DNA of 64,000 bases, taken from positions 620,001 through 684,000 of the forward strand of contig SWDT01000005.1 of assembly GCA_009193035.1 (NCBI GenBank), read 5' to 3'. Below, in pieces: positions 11,084-22,984 of the stretch. The position numbers and the translations under genes were made by a program. The notes under the pieces are model-generated. The model made no database searches. It saw only the letters and a program-made list of their open reading frames with translations, and was not told where the DNA came from. Position 1 is the first letter of the stretch. Each line of letters opens with the position of its first letter. Source of the DNA: Halicephalobus mephisto. Lineage: Eukaryota > Nematoda > Chromadorea > Rhabditida > Panagrolaimidae.

Positions 11084-11415
11084 GCCGGACTGAAGCTCAT
11101 CAGAAGCCAAAGAAGACTAGAAAGAGCTATACTGGGAGTCCGCCTGTCAGATGAGATCAGTTCGAAAACTATTAGAAGGAGAACAGATCTCTCTGATTAG
11201 GCAATCAATGCTCTTAAGCGAAAATGGAAATTCGCAATAAAGCTGGCAAGTCAGACGGAACCCGATTGAGCGAAACTGACCACACTATGGATTCCAAAGA
11301 TGACGAGGCCGACCGGAAGACCGCGAACAAGGTAGACGGATGACATGGCAGAAGAAGCCGGAAGACGGACTTTGGAATTGAGCTGCTGCGCCCTATTTCA
11401 AACCGAGCTACCACC
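11084..11415 (+). pseudogene. RTE-like non-LTR retrotransposon relic (3' end of reverse transcriptase ORF)
   Basis: In one frame the stretch from ~11084 reads the C-terminal signature of RTE-type endonuclease/reverse transcriptase ORFs: RRLERAILGV, then a KTIRRRTD block, KRKWKFA, RPTGRPRTR and a DDM...AGRR tail. At least three in-frame stops break it. No 5' part of the element is present, as expected of the 5' truncation typical of these elements. No terminal microsatellite tail was identified. Confidence 0.75.
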
Positions 11416-11549
11416 TACGCACATCACCAAAGGCAACGGTATTTAGGTCAAAGGACCAAACAATTATAATTTGTAGTTGTACGGGTATTTTGATTTTGTG
11501 CGATATAGGAATAAAAGTAAAGCAAAGGAGTTTCTCCAAAAAATTATAA

Positions 11550-11943
<394 letters not shown>

Positions 11944-11952
11944 TTGTTGATT

Positions 11953-13244
11953 TTATTCCGGCGGAAAATAAACCAAAATAGGAATCTGAAAAAAAAATTA
12001 TTTTTAAAAATTTAAATTCTATAAAAATTTCAGAAATTAAAGATTTTTAGGATTTTCCGAAAGTTTTCAGAATTTCGTGAAAAATTTCGAAATTTTAGAA
12101 TTTTGTAGGAGATTTCGAAATCGAATATAAAATTTCAGTTTTCCAGATTCTTGTGAAAATTTCAAAATCTAACTCGATTCTGAAATTTTCTAGAATTTTG
12201 TGGGAATTTTTTAATTTTCTAGAATCCTCCAGAATCCGTTAAAGGAATCTAAAATCCAGGATTCTAGAAGTTCCTATAAAATCCGAAAGATTCGTGTCGG
12301 GACCATTTCGTAGTATTTCTAAGTTTCCGATAGTACGATTATCGACTTCTGAAATCACTTACGAAGGCCGGAATACGGTGACCGTCGATGTCGATTTCAA
12401 CATCGAAGGAGTGTACTGTAATCTCCGAATCCACAGTGCCAGTTTTGTTGTTTTTTTTCGTCGATTTTCGGTTCCAAATGTTTCTTCCAGAATCTGGATA
12501 ATTTAAAACAATTTTTTCCTGATTATGATGAGAAACAAAATTTCGCAATTCATCGTTTTCAGAAATCAGCTGAATCCATTCTTGTTTTGTCCGTCTTTCC
12601 CAAAAAAACGGATCTCCGATGATGACGGATCCGAAAGCGAAAGGACAAATCCCGGAAGATTCATCTTCAAATTCCTCCATCTGTCTTACAGTATCCCTAC
12701 CAGAAAGTAGAACAACATATCTAGGTCCGAAAAATCCAGAAGACAAACTACCGTAATCGTTGGACATTATTTTTAAAATTTCGGTTATCTTCGTTTTTTC
12801 GAAATTTTCCAGACATCCTTTTTTTTTACTTTTTTCAATTATCAGAATCCCCGGATCGAAGGTGATAGCTTCTTCGGTTTCTTCCATTTCTGGAGTTTTC
12901 AACCCCGGGATAGTAGTGTAGTCGACCGCCGGAGGCTAAAAATAAAAATCTGTCAAAAAATTTAAAAAAACAAAAAAATCTTTCAGAAAATTAAAAATCA
13001 TTCAAAATATTTTTAAAAAATTAAAAAAAAAAAACAAAAAAATCTTTCAAAAAATTTTAAAAAATTAAAAATTAAAAAAAAAATAAAAAAATCTTTCAAA
13101 AATATAAAAAAAATTTTTAATTTTTAAATTTAAAATATTTTTAAGATTTAATTTTAAACAAACCTTTTTGATCCTTTTCCAAATTTCATTAAAAATAAAA
13201 AATCCAAGAAAATTTAAAACAAAATATTGGACCACTTTTTCCAT
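11953..13244 (-). CDS. Unrecognised single-pass membrane-anchored protein
   Basis: Three phase-0 exons on the minus strand: 13164-13244, 12363-12935 and 11953-11985, joined at GTTTGT/TTTTTAG and GTAAGT/TTTTCAG (228 residues). The N-terminus has a hydrophobic stretch (residues ~5-20) followed by KRIKK, suggesting an uncleaved anchor. The rest is a soluble region with acidic patches, a serine/glycine run around SSGFFGPRYVVLL, and a C-terminus reading VEIDIDGHRIPAF then IPILVYFPPE. I do not recognise the family. Open frame, matched phases and normal splice sites argue that it is a real gene. Its stop lies 10 bases from the end of the convergent ABCC fragment. Intron 1 is low-complexity A/T sequence; intron 2 holds TTCTAGAA-type words. 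Confidence 0.7.
11986..12290. repeat. TTCTAGAATC-type repeats within intron 2
   Basis: Degenerate repeats such as AATTTTCTAGAATTTTGTGG and TTCTAGAATCCTCCAGAATCC inside the last intron of the minus-strand gene. Confidence 0.6.
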
Positions 13245-13423
13245 TGAAAATTCTTATCGAAATAATCGATATATTCGTTTGGATAGAGACTGAAAGCAAA
13301 AAATTGTCACACTATTCCGTAACTGATTTGTACTTCCAAAAACGATCAGAGTAGAAAATAATCACATGTAGTTATCAAATAATTCTCTAATTTATGCATA
13401 TTTTCAAAAGTAGGAAAAATAAG

Positions 13424-13800
13424 TAAAAATCACGCATACTTAGTAGATCATTCCATACCTAACTCGCACTTTCAGAAATAAGAAAAATAGGCAAAAATTG
13501 TACCTACTAGATCATTCCATACCTAAAACGCACTTTCAGAAATAAGAAAAATAGGTAAAAATTGTACCTACTAGATCATTCCATACCTAAAACGCACTTT
13601 CAAAAATAAGAAAAGTAGGTAAAAATCATGCATACTTAGTAGATCATTCCTCAACTAACTCGCACTTCTAGAAATAGGTAAAAATCGCACGTATTTACCA
13701 GACCATTCCTCAACTAACTCGCACTTTCAAAAATGGCCCAGCTAAGAAAGAAAACTTCGCGCATCTGCTGACTTATTTCGTAACCCACACGCTCTTCCAG
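13424..13800. repeat. Tandem repeat, ~65-75-base unit, about five copies
   Basis: Units contain AGATCATTCCATACCTAA, CGCACTTTCAGAAATAAG and AAAATAGGTAAAAATTG. The central two copies are almost identical and the outer ones are diverged. The array lies upstream of the unrecognised minus-strand gene, between it and the 3' end of the CCDC50-like gene. Confidence 0.85.
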
Positions 13801-14033
13801 AAATGTCCAAAGTAGGTATAGTCGTCGCGTATCAATCATTCCAAACCCGTCTTTTATTTCTATACAAAATATTCATATATACCCTTACTAGTCACCATCC
13901 ATAACTATGACAAAATATCTTTATTCTCAAATATTGCTCGATTATTCAATGAAAGGTTAAAAATCACAAAATGCACCATTATATATGATCTTATTTTTGG
14001 TCAAACACTGGAATCAATCATTTTTACATCAAT

Positions 14034-15539
14034 TCAATTTTGCTGTTTCGGAAGTTTCGACAAAAGTTCATTCCGATCAACACCAGGGACCAACGGCACA
14101 CCTCCCTGAGGGTTTCGACCGTTGCCAGATGTCGATTGTCTCTCACTAGCTATGTTCTCAGTAGCATAAAAGAGGTCCGACGGAGGAGGAAGACCAAATT
14201 CACTCCTAAAAAACAAAAATAATTTAAAAATTAAAAAAATCAAGAAAATAAAATTCTTTTAAAAATTAAAAAATACATTTAAAAACTTTAAAATTAAAAG
14301 AAAAAAATTCCTTTAAAAAAATCAAAAACAATTCTAAAAATTTAAAAATAACTTTAAAAACTCACTCCAGTCTATTCGACGACGATCCAGCCGTTATCTC
14401 ACTTCCCGGATTATTTGCATTATATTCATTAATAAGCAAATCCTGTAAAAATGGATTCGTTGGATGAAAATTTTCTATTTTAATTTCCGTATTATTATTA
14501 GTCAAACTATTTGTTAATTCTGTTGGTGGTTCTGGTAATGGAGAATCCATCTGATTCCCATTAACCAAATTCCCCGATTCATCCCTCACAACAATCGGAT
14601 GCAACGGAGCTCTTGCCGGGATAGCCGCATTTCCCGTATCCGTCAAAATACGAGCCGATGCCGGAGAAATAGTTCCAGTCGTTGTTCCTAAATATTGTTA
14701 GTTTCCTAATTGTTAAAAAAAGCAAAACAAAAAACAAAAAAAACACACCACAATTACCAAACCCAGAATTTACAGTAGTCACAACAGGTGTCATTGGAGA
14801 ACACACCTCAGTATAAGACGGCAAAGGAGGCAACATTCCCGAATCAATAACAGTAGTCGTCGGTGGAACAGCCGCAATTGTAGAAAAGTGAGTAGCAGGA
14901 ATTCCAGGAGGTGGACCAAGTTGCGAAGGATCTCTCGATCTAGGTAGAAGATTTTCCGGTGGTGATAAAACTTGTCTACCAACATAATACATCTATACAA
15001 AAAAAACCACCACAAATCATATTACAACATATCACACAACTTACCAATTCATTTTGTGTTCTTTCATCCATCATTCCTCTACTTCCACTTACTCTTCTGA
15101 GATATCTTTCTTGCAATTCTCTTGCCAATCTTTCATCTTCTTCATACGGCAAAGGAGTACTAAATACTTCATCCGAATATCGTCCACTATCTTGTAATCT
15201 TCTTGCAACTTCCAAATCATGTCTTGCCTGTTCTTCTGCTTTTCTTCTTTCTTCCGCTTCTATTTCCATTTGTATTCTTTTTGCCAATTCTTCATCTCTT
15301 CTTGAAATTTCATTAAATTCTCTCATTCTTTTTTCTAACATTTCTTTTTTTTCTTTTTCATGTTCTTCTTTGGATTTTTTCGTATCTACTCCCATTACTC
15401 TTCTTTCATTTCTATTCCTGTCATAATGACTATTAAATTCTTCTTCTTGAAGTTTCAACGCAAGATTAAAATCCTCACATTCTCTCAATTTCGACGTTAC
15501 TTTTTTCACCGATGACGTATGTTCAGGAATTCCGTTCAT
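14034..15539 (-). CDS. CCDC50-like protein
   Basis: Four exons: 15045-15539, 14758-14992, 14366-14687, 14034-14205 (407 residues, all phases agree). The N-terminal ~165 residues resemble the CCDC50 N-terminal domain: CEDFNLALKLQEEEF, then an arginine/glutamate coiled coil with repeated A(K/R)xLQ motifs (ELAKRIQ, EVARRLQ, RLARELQ), the type of helix that in CCDC50 binds ubiquitin. The rest is proline/serine/threonine-rich and probably disordered. The start is chosen at 15539 because a TTTTAG acceptor lies 10 bases upstream, suiting trans-splicing. Last and most distant gene of the putative operon, 374 bases after transportin-3. Confidence 0.75.
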
Positions 15540-15912
15540 TTTAAAAAACCTAAAACAATACAAAAAAATCTTTAAATATTTAAAAAGATATAAAAATCGA
15601 ACAACAATTAATATTAAATCTTCAAATTTTTAAAATTTTCTTTAATCACAAACAAAATACAAATGATTCAAAGACTCAAAATAAACCTGTAATCAATGCA
15701 AGACAATTAGTTTGAAAAAAACAACAAACCACTCACATTGCTCAAAATTCAAACAAACCCTATAACGCATCTCACCTATTTGTATAGGCAAATTAACCGT
15801 ATTCAATAAAAAAAATAAATTAGAGCGAAACCGAAATACTTGAAAAACTTTCTCAAACCCTACCTAGAACGGACTGCGTTATAATCCGTATTTTTTTAAA
15901 ATAAATTAAATT

Positions 15913-18900
15913 TCAAGCATATAATCTAGAAAATTCACGCATAATAGTTATAAGTTCTCCACTTCTTGTCGTCCTAAAAAAACAAATAATCATTTTTTTT
16001 TAAAAATATTACAAACATACCTTATTGCATCCGAGTGAAATTTTTCAAGTTGCTCTTGACTTGCTCCAAGTGATCCACGTTCTTGAGCTAAACGATGTAA
16101 TGCTGATTTTAACCATATTGAAAATTTTTCTTTGTAAATTTCTGATACATCAAACATTATTTCTGTTATATCTTTCCATAAATTAGCACTAACTGAAAAT
16201 AATGCTGAATGTATACAATGCCAAATAAGACTTTCTCCAAGTTGATCAAATAAATTATCAACAGCATCTAATGCAGGATGATTACCACCAGCTTTTTTAG
16301 CCATTTGAACCGATTTCAATGTTTCATCAAAAAATTTAGTAACAGATCTATGAGCTTCATTGTGATCTAATTCAAGAGCAATAATAGCACATTCAAATAA
16401 ATCTCTTGATATTTGATCCGAAAAAAATGCAGCTGGTACCCGTTGTACAAATCGAAAAGCTAATCTAAAAAGATCATCAATTGTATCTGGATTATTTTGA
16501 AGACCATTAGGTTGTTGAAATAATACAAATGATCGATTTGCAATAACTCTTCCCATTTCTATTAATCTAGGTAACACATTCTGGAATGCAGCATATTCAT
16601 CCACAATAACACTTCCAAGATATAAGAAACATGAATGTGGATTAGCATCATATATTCTAACAATCTAAAAAAACACGTTAAAATGCAATAATTAATTCAA
16701 AAAACCTACCAAATCAGCCAAATCACCAACATATGCAACAGATTGCGCTCCCATTGATCTAATCAAGTATCTCAAACATCTACAACAATGTTCAACAGTT
16801 CGAAAATTACTTTGATACGCTTCAAGTATAACTTGAACAGCACTCCAAACATTACCACCAAGTTGTAACCATGGAACTTGTAATTCTGGAACTGTTTCAA
16901 ATATTTGAGGAGTTCCATTATGTTTAGCATGTTCAGTTTTAAAAGCTTTCTGTAAATGCCACGGTGTTAAAGTCTTAAATATTGCCGTAAGTCGATCAAT
17001 CCAAATAAGAGGATCCATACTCGCTCTTGCCCATGAATCGCGAGCATTTTCATTTCCGATACTTTGACCATTTCCATGGGCAGTTGCAATCTAAAAAACC
17101 AGACATTAGTTTAAAAACAATCAAATAAAAACGATTTTTTCACCTAAAAATTACTTCAAAAAATCTAGGGCAACAGAAAAGTAAACATTTCAGATTTCGA
17201 TAAGAAAAAAACGTCATCTAGTCACATTGGAGAGAAAACAAAAAAGAGTCATGATTTTAGCTTTTACACCGGATGAAGTATGACTCATTGAATTGATGCA
17301 AGAATTATTCAATAATCAAACAAATCATCTTCAACTATTTCAATACTTATAAAAATAATCACAAACCTTTGTTAGTCTTTCTATTGGATCACGACAAAGA
17401 TCTTCAAGTTGAATACGAATATCTTGAGCCGGTAAATCATTCAATAAAAGAGCACATGCTAAAATAATTTAAATCAATAAAAAACCAGCAATCTTTAACT
17501 TATAAAAATTCCAGACAATTGCTATAATCCAAACACCTGACATATCCGAAAAAACTAAAAACAACAGCCGGTCATTTAAACTGGACGATCATTCCAAAAA
17601 AAATTCTTATCTTCCAAAGTAAACGACCATTTTCCATAAAGATAAGCAGCTGTTATTCAACGTTTAAAAACGTAAAAACGTAAAAAATACAACTTACATC
17701 TTAAAATAGCTTGAGCAGCAGCTTCAGCTCTAACACCATTAGTTTGACAAGATTCTACTCGATGCATAAAAGCAACAAGATCATTAAAATAATGTCTCAA
17801 TTTCTCATAATCTGCTTTACATATAACTTCAATAGCTTCTGCAGCTGATTTCAATAATTCTTGTTTTGCAGATAGGGATAACAACCAATTAAATGCCAAA
17901 ACTAAAAACAAAAATCATTTAAAAATTACATATAATGACTTACTCATATGTTGATTATGAGTAATAAACCAATCAGATATTGATCCCAAAACTTCTGCTG
18001 CTGTATTTAACAAAGCAACATGAGCTGTTGTTGGAAAATTCAAAATAATATTCAAAATAGGAGGAATAACACATTCATCTGATTCAGCTATATTTCCAAT
18101 AACAGTTGAAGCAATAAATAATGCCGATTCTACTTCATTCCAATTTCCCGTTGTATTCGATTCAATTAACTGAATCACAGAAGTTAATAATTGAATCGAA
18201 CTCAAAATAAATGAAACATCTTTGATAGATTCTGCAGCACGTTCACGAAAATTAATAAAATCATCTTTGTCATCTTGCACACCCTCATAATCAACATCAA
18301 GTTGGCAATGTCGATACAAGCACAATATATATCTAAATGATCAAATTACAGTATAATAAACACATTTAAACCTTACCTTTCAACATAAGGTTTAAAATTA
18401 CTCAACAAATGAGAAAAACTATCATCATCCGTTATTTGGAAAATAAACTCTGATAGTCTATACCATACACTAAAAGTCATTTCAGCCATTGAATAATCAT
18501 GATGATCCACAATTAACAATAGTAAATCCAAAGTTCTCAAATCACCCAAATTCTTTCCCGGTTGATTAGCAACTTCAACAATAAACGATTCAGCCATTTC
18601 AACATATAATCTAGCCAGAGAAGCACATTTATCAAAATCTTCAGCTGCAACCAAATTCCTAAACGTTTGAGCAGAAGCATATATTCCATGTTGTAACGTT
18701 GTTGCCAACTTGTAATGACTATTCACGTCCTCACATAATATAACTGCACTAGACAATGCTTCACAATTAGCTTCATAAATATCAGATGGAACATTCGTCA
18801 TCATCAGAAGTTGCAACATATTCTGCAATAATGAACTACTTGCAAAATTTTCCGTCTTATTTTGTGGATTATTTATCCATGGACTAATACATTGAATTAC

Positions 18901-19583
18901 TTTCTTAATCATTGCTGGATTTTCTTGATGACTCGCCAATATTTGGGTCTAAAAACACTATAAGCAATATATTGTTTAAAAACACTTACTAAGCAATTAA
19001 TCAAAGTTTCAAAATTTCCCGCAAGTTCTTGTCTTACTGCTTCTCTTCTATTCGATCCTAATTTCAAATGTCTTCCGGCCAATTCTTCAGGAAACACTCT
19101 CAATAAAGCTAGCATTATATTCAACGCTCCATCATTTCCTGAGGCAAACATATTGACAACTTCGCCTATAAATCCAATCCATTGCGGAACTTGAAGATAC
19201 AAATCAGCCAATGCCAATGCTAACTGTGTCACAATGACGCCATAATGTTCTGGATTCAATTGTTCCATTCTTTTCAAATGTTGAATCAATGAATCACGTA
19301 AAGATTCATAACTATCACTTGGAAGTTCTCGAAAATCATTCAAAATTTTTTGTCGTATAGTTTGTGCACCAAAATAGCATGCTTGATAATGTCGATTATG
19401 TTGTAACAATGTATCTGCTATTTGCCATGCATATACCTAAAAGTAATTATTAAAATTTTAAAATTATTGAATTTTCACCGATTTTTGAAATTCAGAAAGC
19501 CATTTCGCAGCAGCACTACTTTGCTCTGGATTCTGGCCATTAAGAAGTTCAATAGCTTGATAAACGTGTTCAATATTATCCAT
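15913..19583 (-). CDS. TNPO3: Transportin-3 (importin-beta family, SR-protein import receptor)
   Basis: A nuclear import receptor which, in the family, carries phosphorylated SR splicing factors through nuclear pores in a Ran-dependent way. Nine exons in full phase agreement: 19479-19583, 18990-19436, 18377-18948, 17944-18332, 17698-17901, 17367-17458, 16710-17090, 16021-16664, 15913-15973 (964 residues; human protein ~923). Landmarks in order: VYQAIE near the start, CYFGAQTIRQKI, the LRDSLIQHL and VIVTQLALALADL block, GDLRTLDLLL, FSVWYRL, VERCCRCLR-like EHCCRCLRYLIRS, HSCFLYLGSV, QQPNGLQNNPDTIDDLFRLA, and a C-terminus ending FSRLYA. Start supported by TTTCAG four bases upstream. Intact; 121 bases after mnat-1, which fits operonic trans-splicing. 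Confidence 0.95.
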
Positions 19584-19703
19584 CAGACTGAAACATTTAA
19601 TTAAAAAAAATTCGCAAAATTCAAGATATCTACAGTATAAAACTGATTACATTTTTCAAAATAACTTTAATGAAAATTTAATACCCAACAATGCATTCTA
19701 AAA

Positions 19704-20711
19704 TCAGAGACCAGAAAACAAATCCTGTCTTGCATCAAACAAATAACGAGTAAGTCCTAAAGCAGGAGTAAAACCTCCAACAATTTTATCCTTTCGAGGA
19801 ACAGGTGTATGAGCCAGGTATCCGAGAGTTTCCATTTCGACCGGAGAAGGCAGAGCAGGTCCACTGATGTGCAATTTCGGAAGAACATGCATATATGGAT
19901 GACCAGACACAGAAACAGAACCAAATATGACTTTCTCTTGGCGATTTGCTGAAAGTTCTTGATTATTCATCAAAAGACAAATAGAAAACTACCCAGTTTG
20001 AGGACTTTTTTCTTTTTTTCTTCATCTCTTAACAATATTTCTTGTTCAATTTGCTGTTTTCGTCTTCTATCAACGATAACCTCTGCAGGAAGACCAGCAG
20101 TCTTCAGCTCGTCTAAGACCTCCTTTGCTATGTCTTCTGCTGTCTTCTTCTTGATTTGATTGTTTTCGTTATTCAACTCAGCACTAATTCGTTTTTGTCG
20201 TTCGGCTTCTTCATCCAGCATCCGTTTGATCCACAGATCGTCTGCACTGGGTTTCTTCCGATTGCGTTCGATGGCTTCCATGTTCTGTTCTTTGAATTTG
20301 GCGATTTCGGCTTCTGTTTGTTCTACATCTATTCCTTCGACAAGATTGAAAATAATATTCTCGAATTTCTCAAGATAATCGTCATAGGCTCTGGTGTTTG
20401 GAAATTCGTCTTCTTTCAGACAGAAAATCTGAAATTTTAAATTAAATTTGAAAAATTACAAAACTTGCTTTTGATAGTTTTTTCCGATGGTAAACTTCTC
20501 GTTCGATCAGTGGATTGTCAAACTTTTGTTCCCAATAGTTATTCTTCCGAAGCGTTTTTCCACATGTCGGACAAGGAGCACTGTTTTTCGCAAATATGTT
20601 TTCGACGCAGTTTTTGCAGATTGGATGGACGCATTCGTTAACCATCATAACTAAGGATTTGTTGGAGGAATCTGTGGTTTTGCATTTCGGGCATTGTCTA
20701 ATAGTGGTCAT
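19704..20711 (-). CDS. mnat-1: CDK-activating kinase assembly factor MAT1
   Basis: MAT1 joins CDK7 and cyclin H in the CAK complex of TFIIH, in the nucleus. Three exons: 20469-20711, 19993-20428, 19704-19948 (307 residues; human MAT1 309). A C3HC4 RING finger uses C7, C10, C27, H29, C32, C35, C47 and C50. It is followed by LRKNNYWEQKFDNP, a charged coiled coil, and the C-terminal YLAHTPVPRKDKIVGG...LFSGL block which in the family contacts the kinase-cyclin pair. Intron 1 has a GC donor (GCAAGT) with a TTTCAG acceptor; only that choice keeps the frame. For exon 3 I chose the CTTTCAG acceptor (44-base intron). Second gene of the putative operon, 43 bases after the LYRM4-like gene. Confidence 0.93.
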
Positions 20712-20754
20712 TGTGAAAAATAAATAAAGTAATCGCGGAAATACAGGGGATAAT

Positions 20755-21148
20755 CTAGAGTCGAACTGGAGACGGTTCTTCGATCACGAGCTTCGATTGA
20801 GGATAGCTTTTGCTCAATGCCGCTTGTCTGTTGATGGTTTTTAAGGTGTTGCAACCTTCCTAAAACAAATCAATGGGAATTAAGAAATCAAAGTAAAAAA
20901 CTACTTCGAACAACTTGGAGAGTTCTTCCGGAGAATCCTTTCTGTGGATTTCGAAATAATCACGGACTCGACGACGAGCAAACAATCTATAGTTGTATTG
21001 AGGAAACTAAAAACCATAATTAATAATTTAAAAAAGATTTTTATATAAAAGTTAATTAAAAAATAAATAAAACAAAACTAACTTTGTCCGAAGCTCGTAA
21101 GAGATCTTTATAGAGCTTTATCCAGGTAGCACGAGGAATACTCGACAT
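20755..21148 (-). CDS. LYRM4/ISD11-like LYR-motif protein
   Basis: ISD11 stabilises the mitochondrial cysteine desulfurase NFS1 in iron-sulfur cluster assembly. Three phase-0 exons (21083-21148, 20905-21006, 20755-20859) give 90 residues, the usual length. The LYR motif appears as LYK (residues 12-14), followed by FPQYNYRLFARRRVRDYF, which matches the ISD11 YNYR...RR.RD.F pattern, and a C-terminal KSYPQSKLVIEEP resembling the family's KLIIE. First gene of the minus-strand cluster, divergent from rps-11. Only the middle residue pattern distinguishes LYRM4 from other LYR proteins, so the subfamily is likely but not proven. Confidence 0.85.
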
Positions 21149-21705
21149 CAAAGTAGCTTCAAGATGGTGATTTCAACTAATCTGAATCAAAAAACTCAAA
21201 GAAAAAAGCAGCAATAACATACGAAATCGAAACGGGTCCCGGAAAGTCAATTGCAAAGGCTGAACAAGCCCTCGCACGATGCTCCCGCCGCGAAAGCCTG
21301 ACCCACAGTGACGGGCGAGAAGAGCGCTCAATTTCTTGCTTTGTCGTCTATTGCTTCTCTTCTTCGTTACCTTCTTTTTTTGTCCTACCCTTTTACATTT
21401 TTATATCAAATCTTATTCATATCTATTTGCCTCCATATCCCCCATCTCTATTACCCCTACTTTCCATATCTTCTTCCTCAAAAACAAGGTTTTTTCTCCG
21501 TAAAATTTCCATTATAAATTCCCTCAGTAGGATCTTGTATTTCTCACTTCTAACTATTCTATTTCCCCTTTTTTGTGCACAAAAACCTGTCTCACATCCG
21601 TTTTTCGCTAAATCGATGCATTTTGATATATGAAATCTCGAAATGCGCTTTGTTTTTTGGGGAAATTTATTGATTATTGCTTTTCCAGGTGTCGAACCCG
21701 CAAAC
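21149..21705. promoter_or_regulatory. Divergent promoter region between the minus-strand cluster and rps-11
   Basis: The ~550 bases between the two start codons include a GC-rich core at ~21230-21330 (GCTCCCGCCGCGAAAGCC, GTGACGGGCGAGAAGAGCGC). This leads into a long pyrimidine tract (CTTGCTTTGTCGTC, TTGCTTCTCTTCTTC), typical of ribosomal protein gene starts. TTTTCCAG at ~21681-21688 is a trans-splice or leader-intron acceptor 17 bases before the rps-11 start. Confidence 0.6.
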
Positions 21706-22224
21706 ATGGCTGAACAGACGGAACGTGCTTTCCAGAAGCAGGATAACATCTTCTTGAACAACAAGCTTCGTACTCTTGGCTTGTTGAAGAAGACTAAGAG
21801 AGAACGCTATTACAAGAACATTGGTCTCGGCTTCAAAACTCCAAAGGAGGTAGGTTTTCTCTTTTCAGTCGGTTTGCCAACGCTCCAATTGTAGGCAATC
21901 GATGGAACCTACATTGACAAGAAGTGCCCCTTCACCAGCAATGTGTCCATCAGAGGTCGTATTTTGACTGGTGTTGTAACCAAGATGAAGATGAAGAGAA
22001 CCATTGTTGTTCGTCGTGATTATCTCCACTACATCCCGAAGTACCGTCGTTTTGAGAAGCGCCACAAGAACGTCTCAGTCCATCTCTCCCCTGCCTTCCC
22101 TGACGTATCCATCGGCGATGCTGTTGTCATCGGTGAATGCCGGCCTCTTAGCAAGACGGTTCGCTTCAACGTTGTTAAAGTGCTTTCCAGTGGCCGCTCC
22201 AAGAAGGGTTTTGAGAAGTTCTAA
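21706..22224 (+). CDS. rps-11: 40S ribosomal protein S11
   Basis: Small-subunit ribosomal protein uS17. Exons 21706-21849 and 21895-22224 (157 residues, typical). Conserved blocks: [86 protein letters not shown] and a C-terminal SKKGFEKF. The 45-base intron is phase 0. GC-richer, codon-biased composition fits a highly expressed gene. Confidence 0.97.
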
Positions 22225-22301
22225 ACGCTGTTTGTTTTCTGTCCGGCCGTCAATCCTTCTGGCTAATGGGAAGCGTTATTTTGTCGTTGTTGTTTGAACG
22301 G

Positions 22302-22307
22302 AATAAA
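22302..22307 (+). terminator. Polyadenylation signal of rps-11
   Basis: AATAAA, 78 bases after the stop codon, in a GGAATAAAATAATATTC context. Confidence 0.75.
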
Positions 22308-22323
22308 ATAATATTCTAACTTG

Positions 22324-22984
22324 CCCCAGTCACGATTACGATGATGGCAAACATCTCACTTTCGGTTATTGAGATCAAGAGGCTAGTGTTTGATCGCCAA
22401 ACGGGATCGTGAAAATCTTATGAGGTTTTTTAAACGGAATTCGGGTACTTTTTTGCCGCTGTCATGACTTGTGGTTTGGTGTGTTCTTTAAGTATATTAC
22501 GCAGCGTTGCACCCGAGGAGATGGAACCACTTCCGGCTATTGACACCAAAGCCGCGGCAGATGTATCTCGGATGATCCTCTCCGAATGTCCATTTGACAG
22601 TTTTGATCCCTTCTGGCCTTGGACTGATTTTTTGTTTCGTAATTTCCGGTTTAATACGAAACCTCCGTATTTGGAACATCTATAATCGTTTTCGGCCAGT
22701 TTCCGCTCGATTTCTTGAGGTCGTTCTCAAGCCATGGCCTAGTTTTTTAGGATTACAAAAAAAGTTAAAAATATTTTAAAAAAATTATTTTAAAATGTTT
22801 TTTTTCATATATCGAAAACAATGGATGTTTCTTGGACAGTCTAATGGCCAGTCAAGCGCGAAATCTCAAGCAGACGGAAGGTCAAGGCTGGCTTTCACAA
22901 TACCTGCAGAGCGTCACTCTATTGCCAAATAAGATTCCGAGGATCCCTAAATTGCCGCACTTTCTCATCTACCACCTGTAGGAC
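22324..22984. other. Unassigned GC-richer block downstream of rps-11
   Basis: Non-repetitive and markedly less AT-rich than the array that follows. Short open frames exist (for example 22521-22685 +, 22845-22982 +), but none has recognisable family features or matching splice phases. It may hold an undetected small gene, a non-coding RNA or regulatory DNA. Confidence 0.4.

Noticed and set aside
14959..15426. 155-codon plus-strand open frame
   Set aside because: Shadow of the glutamate/arginine-rich CCDC50-like exon, which gives leucine/serine-rich antisense frames.
22324..22420. Possible box C/D snoRNA (GATGATGG near 22341)
   Set aside because: No convincing D box or terminal stem could be placed.
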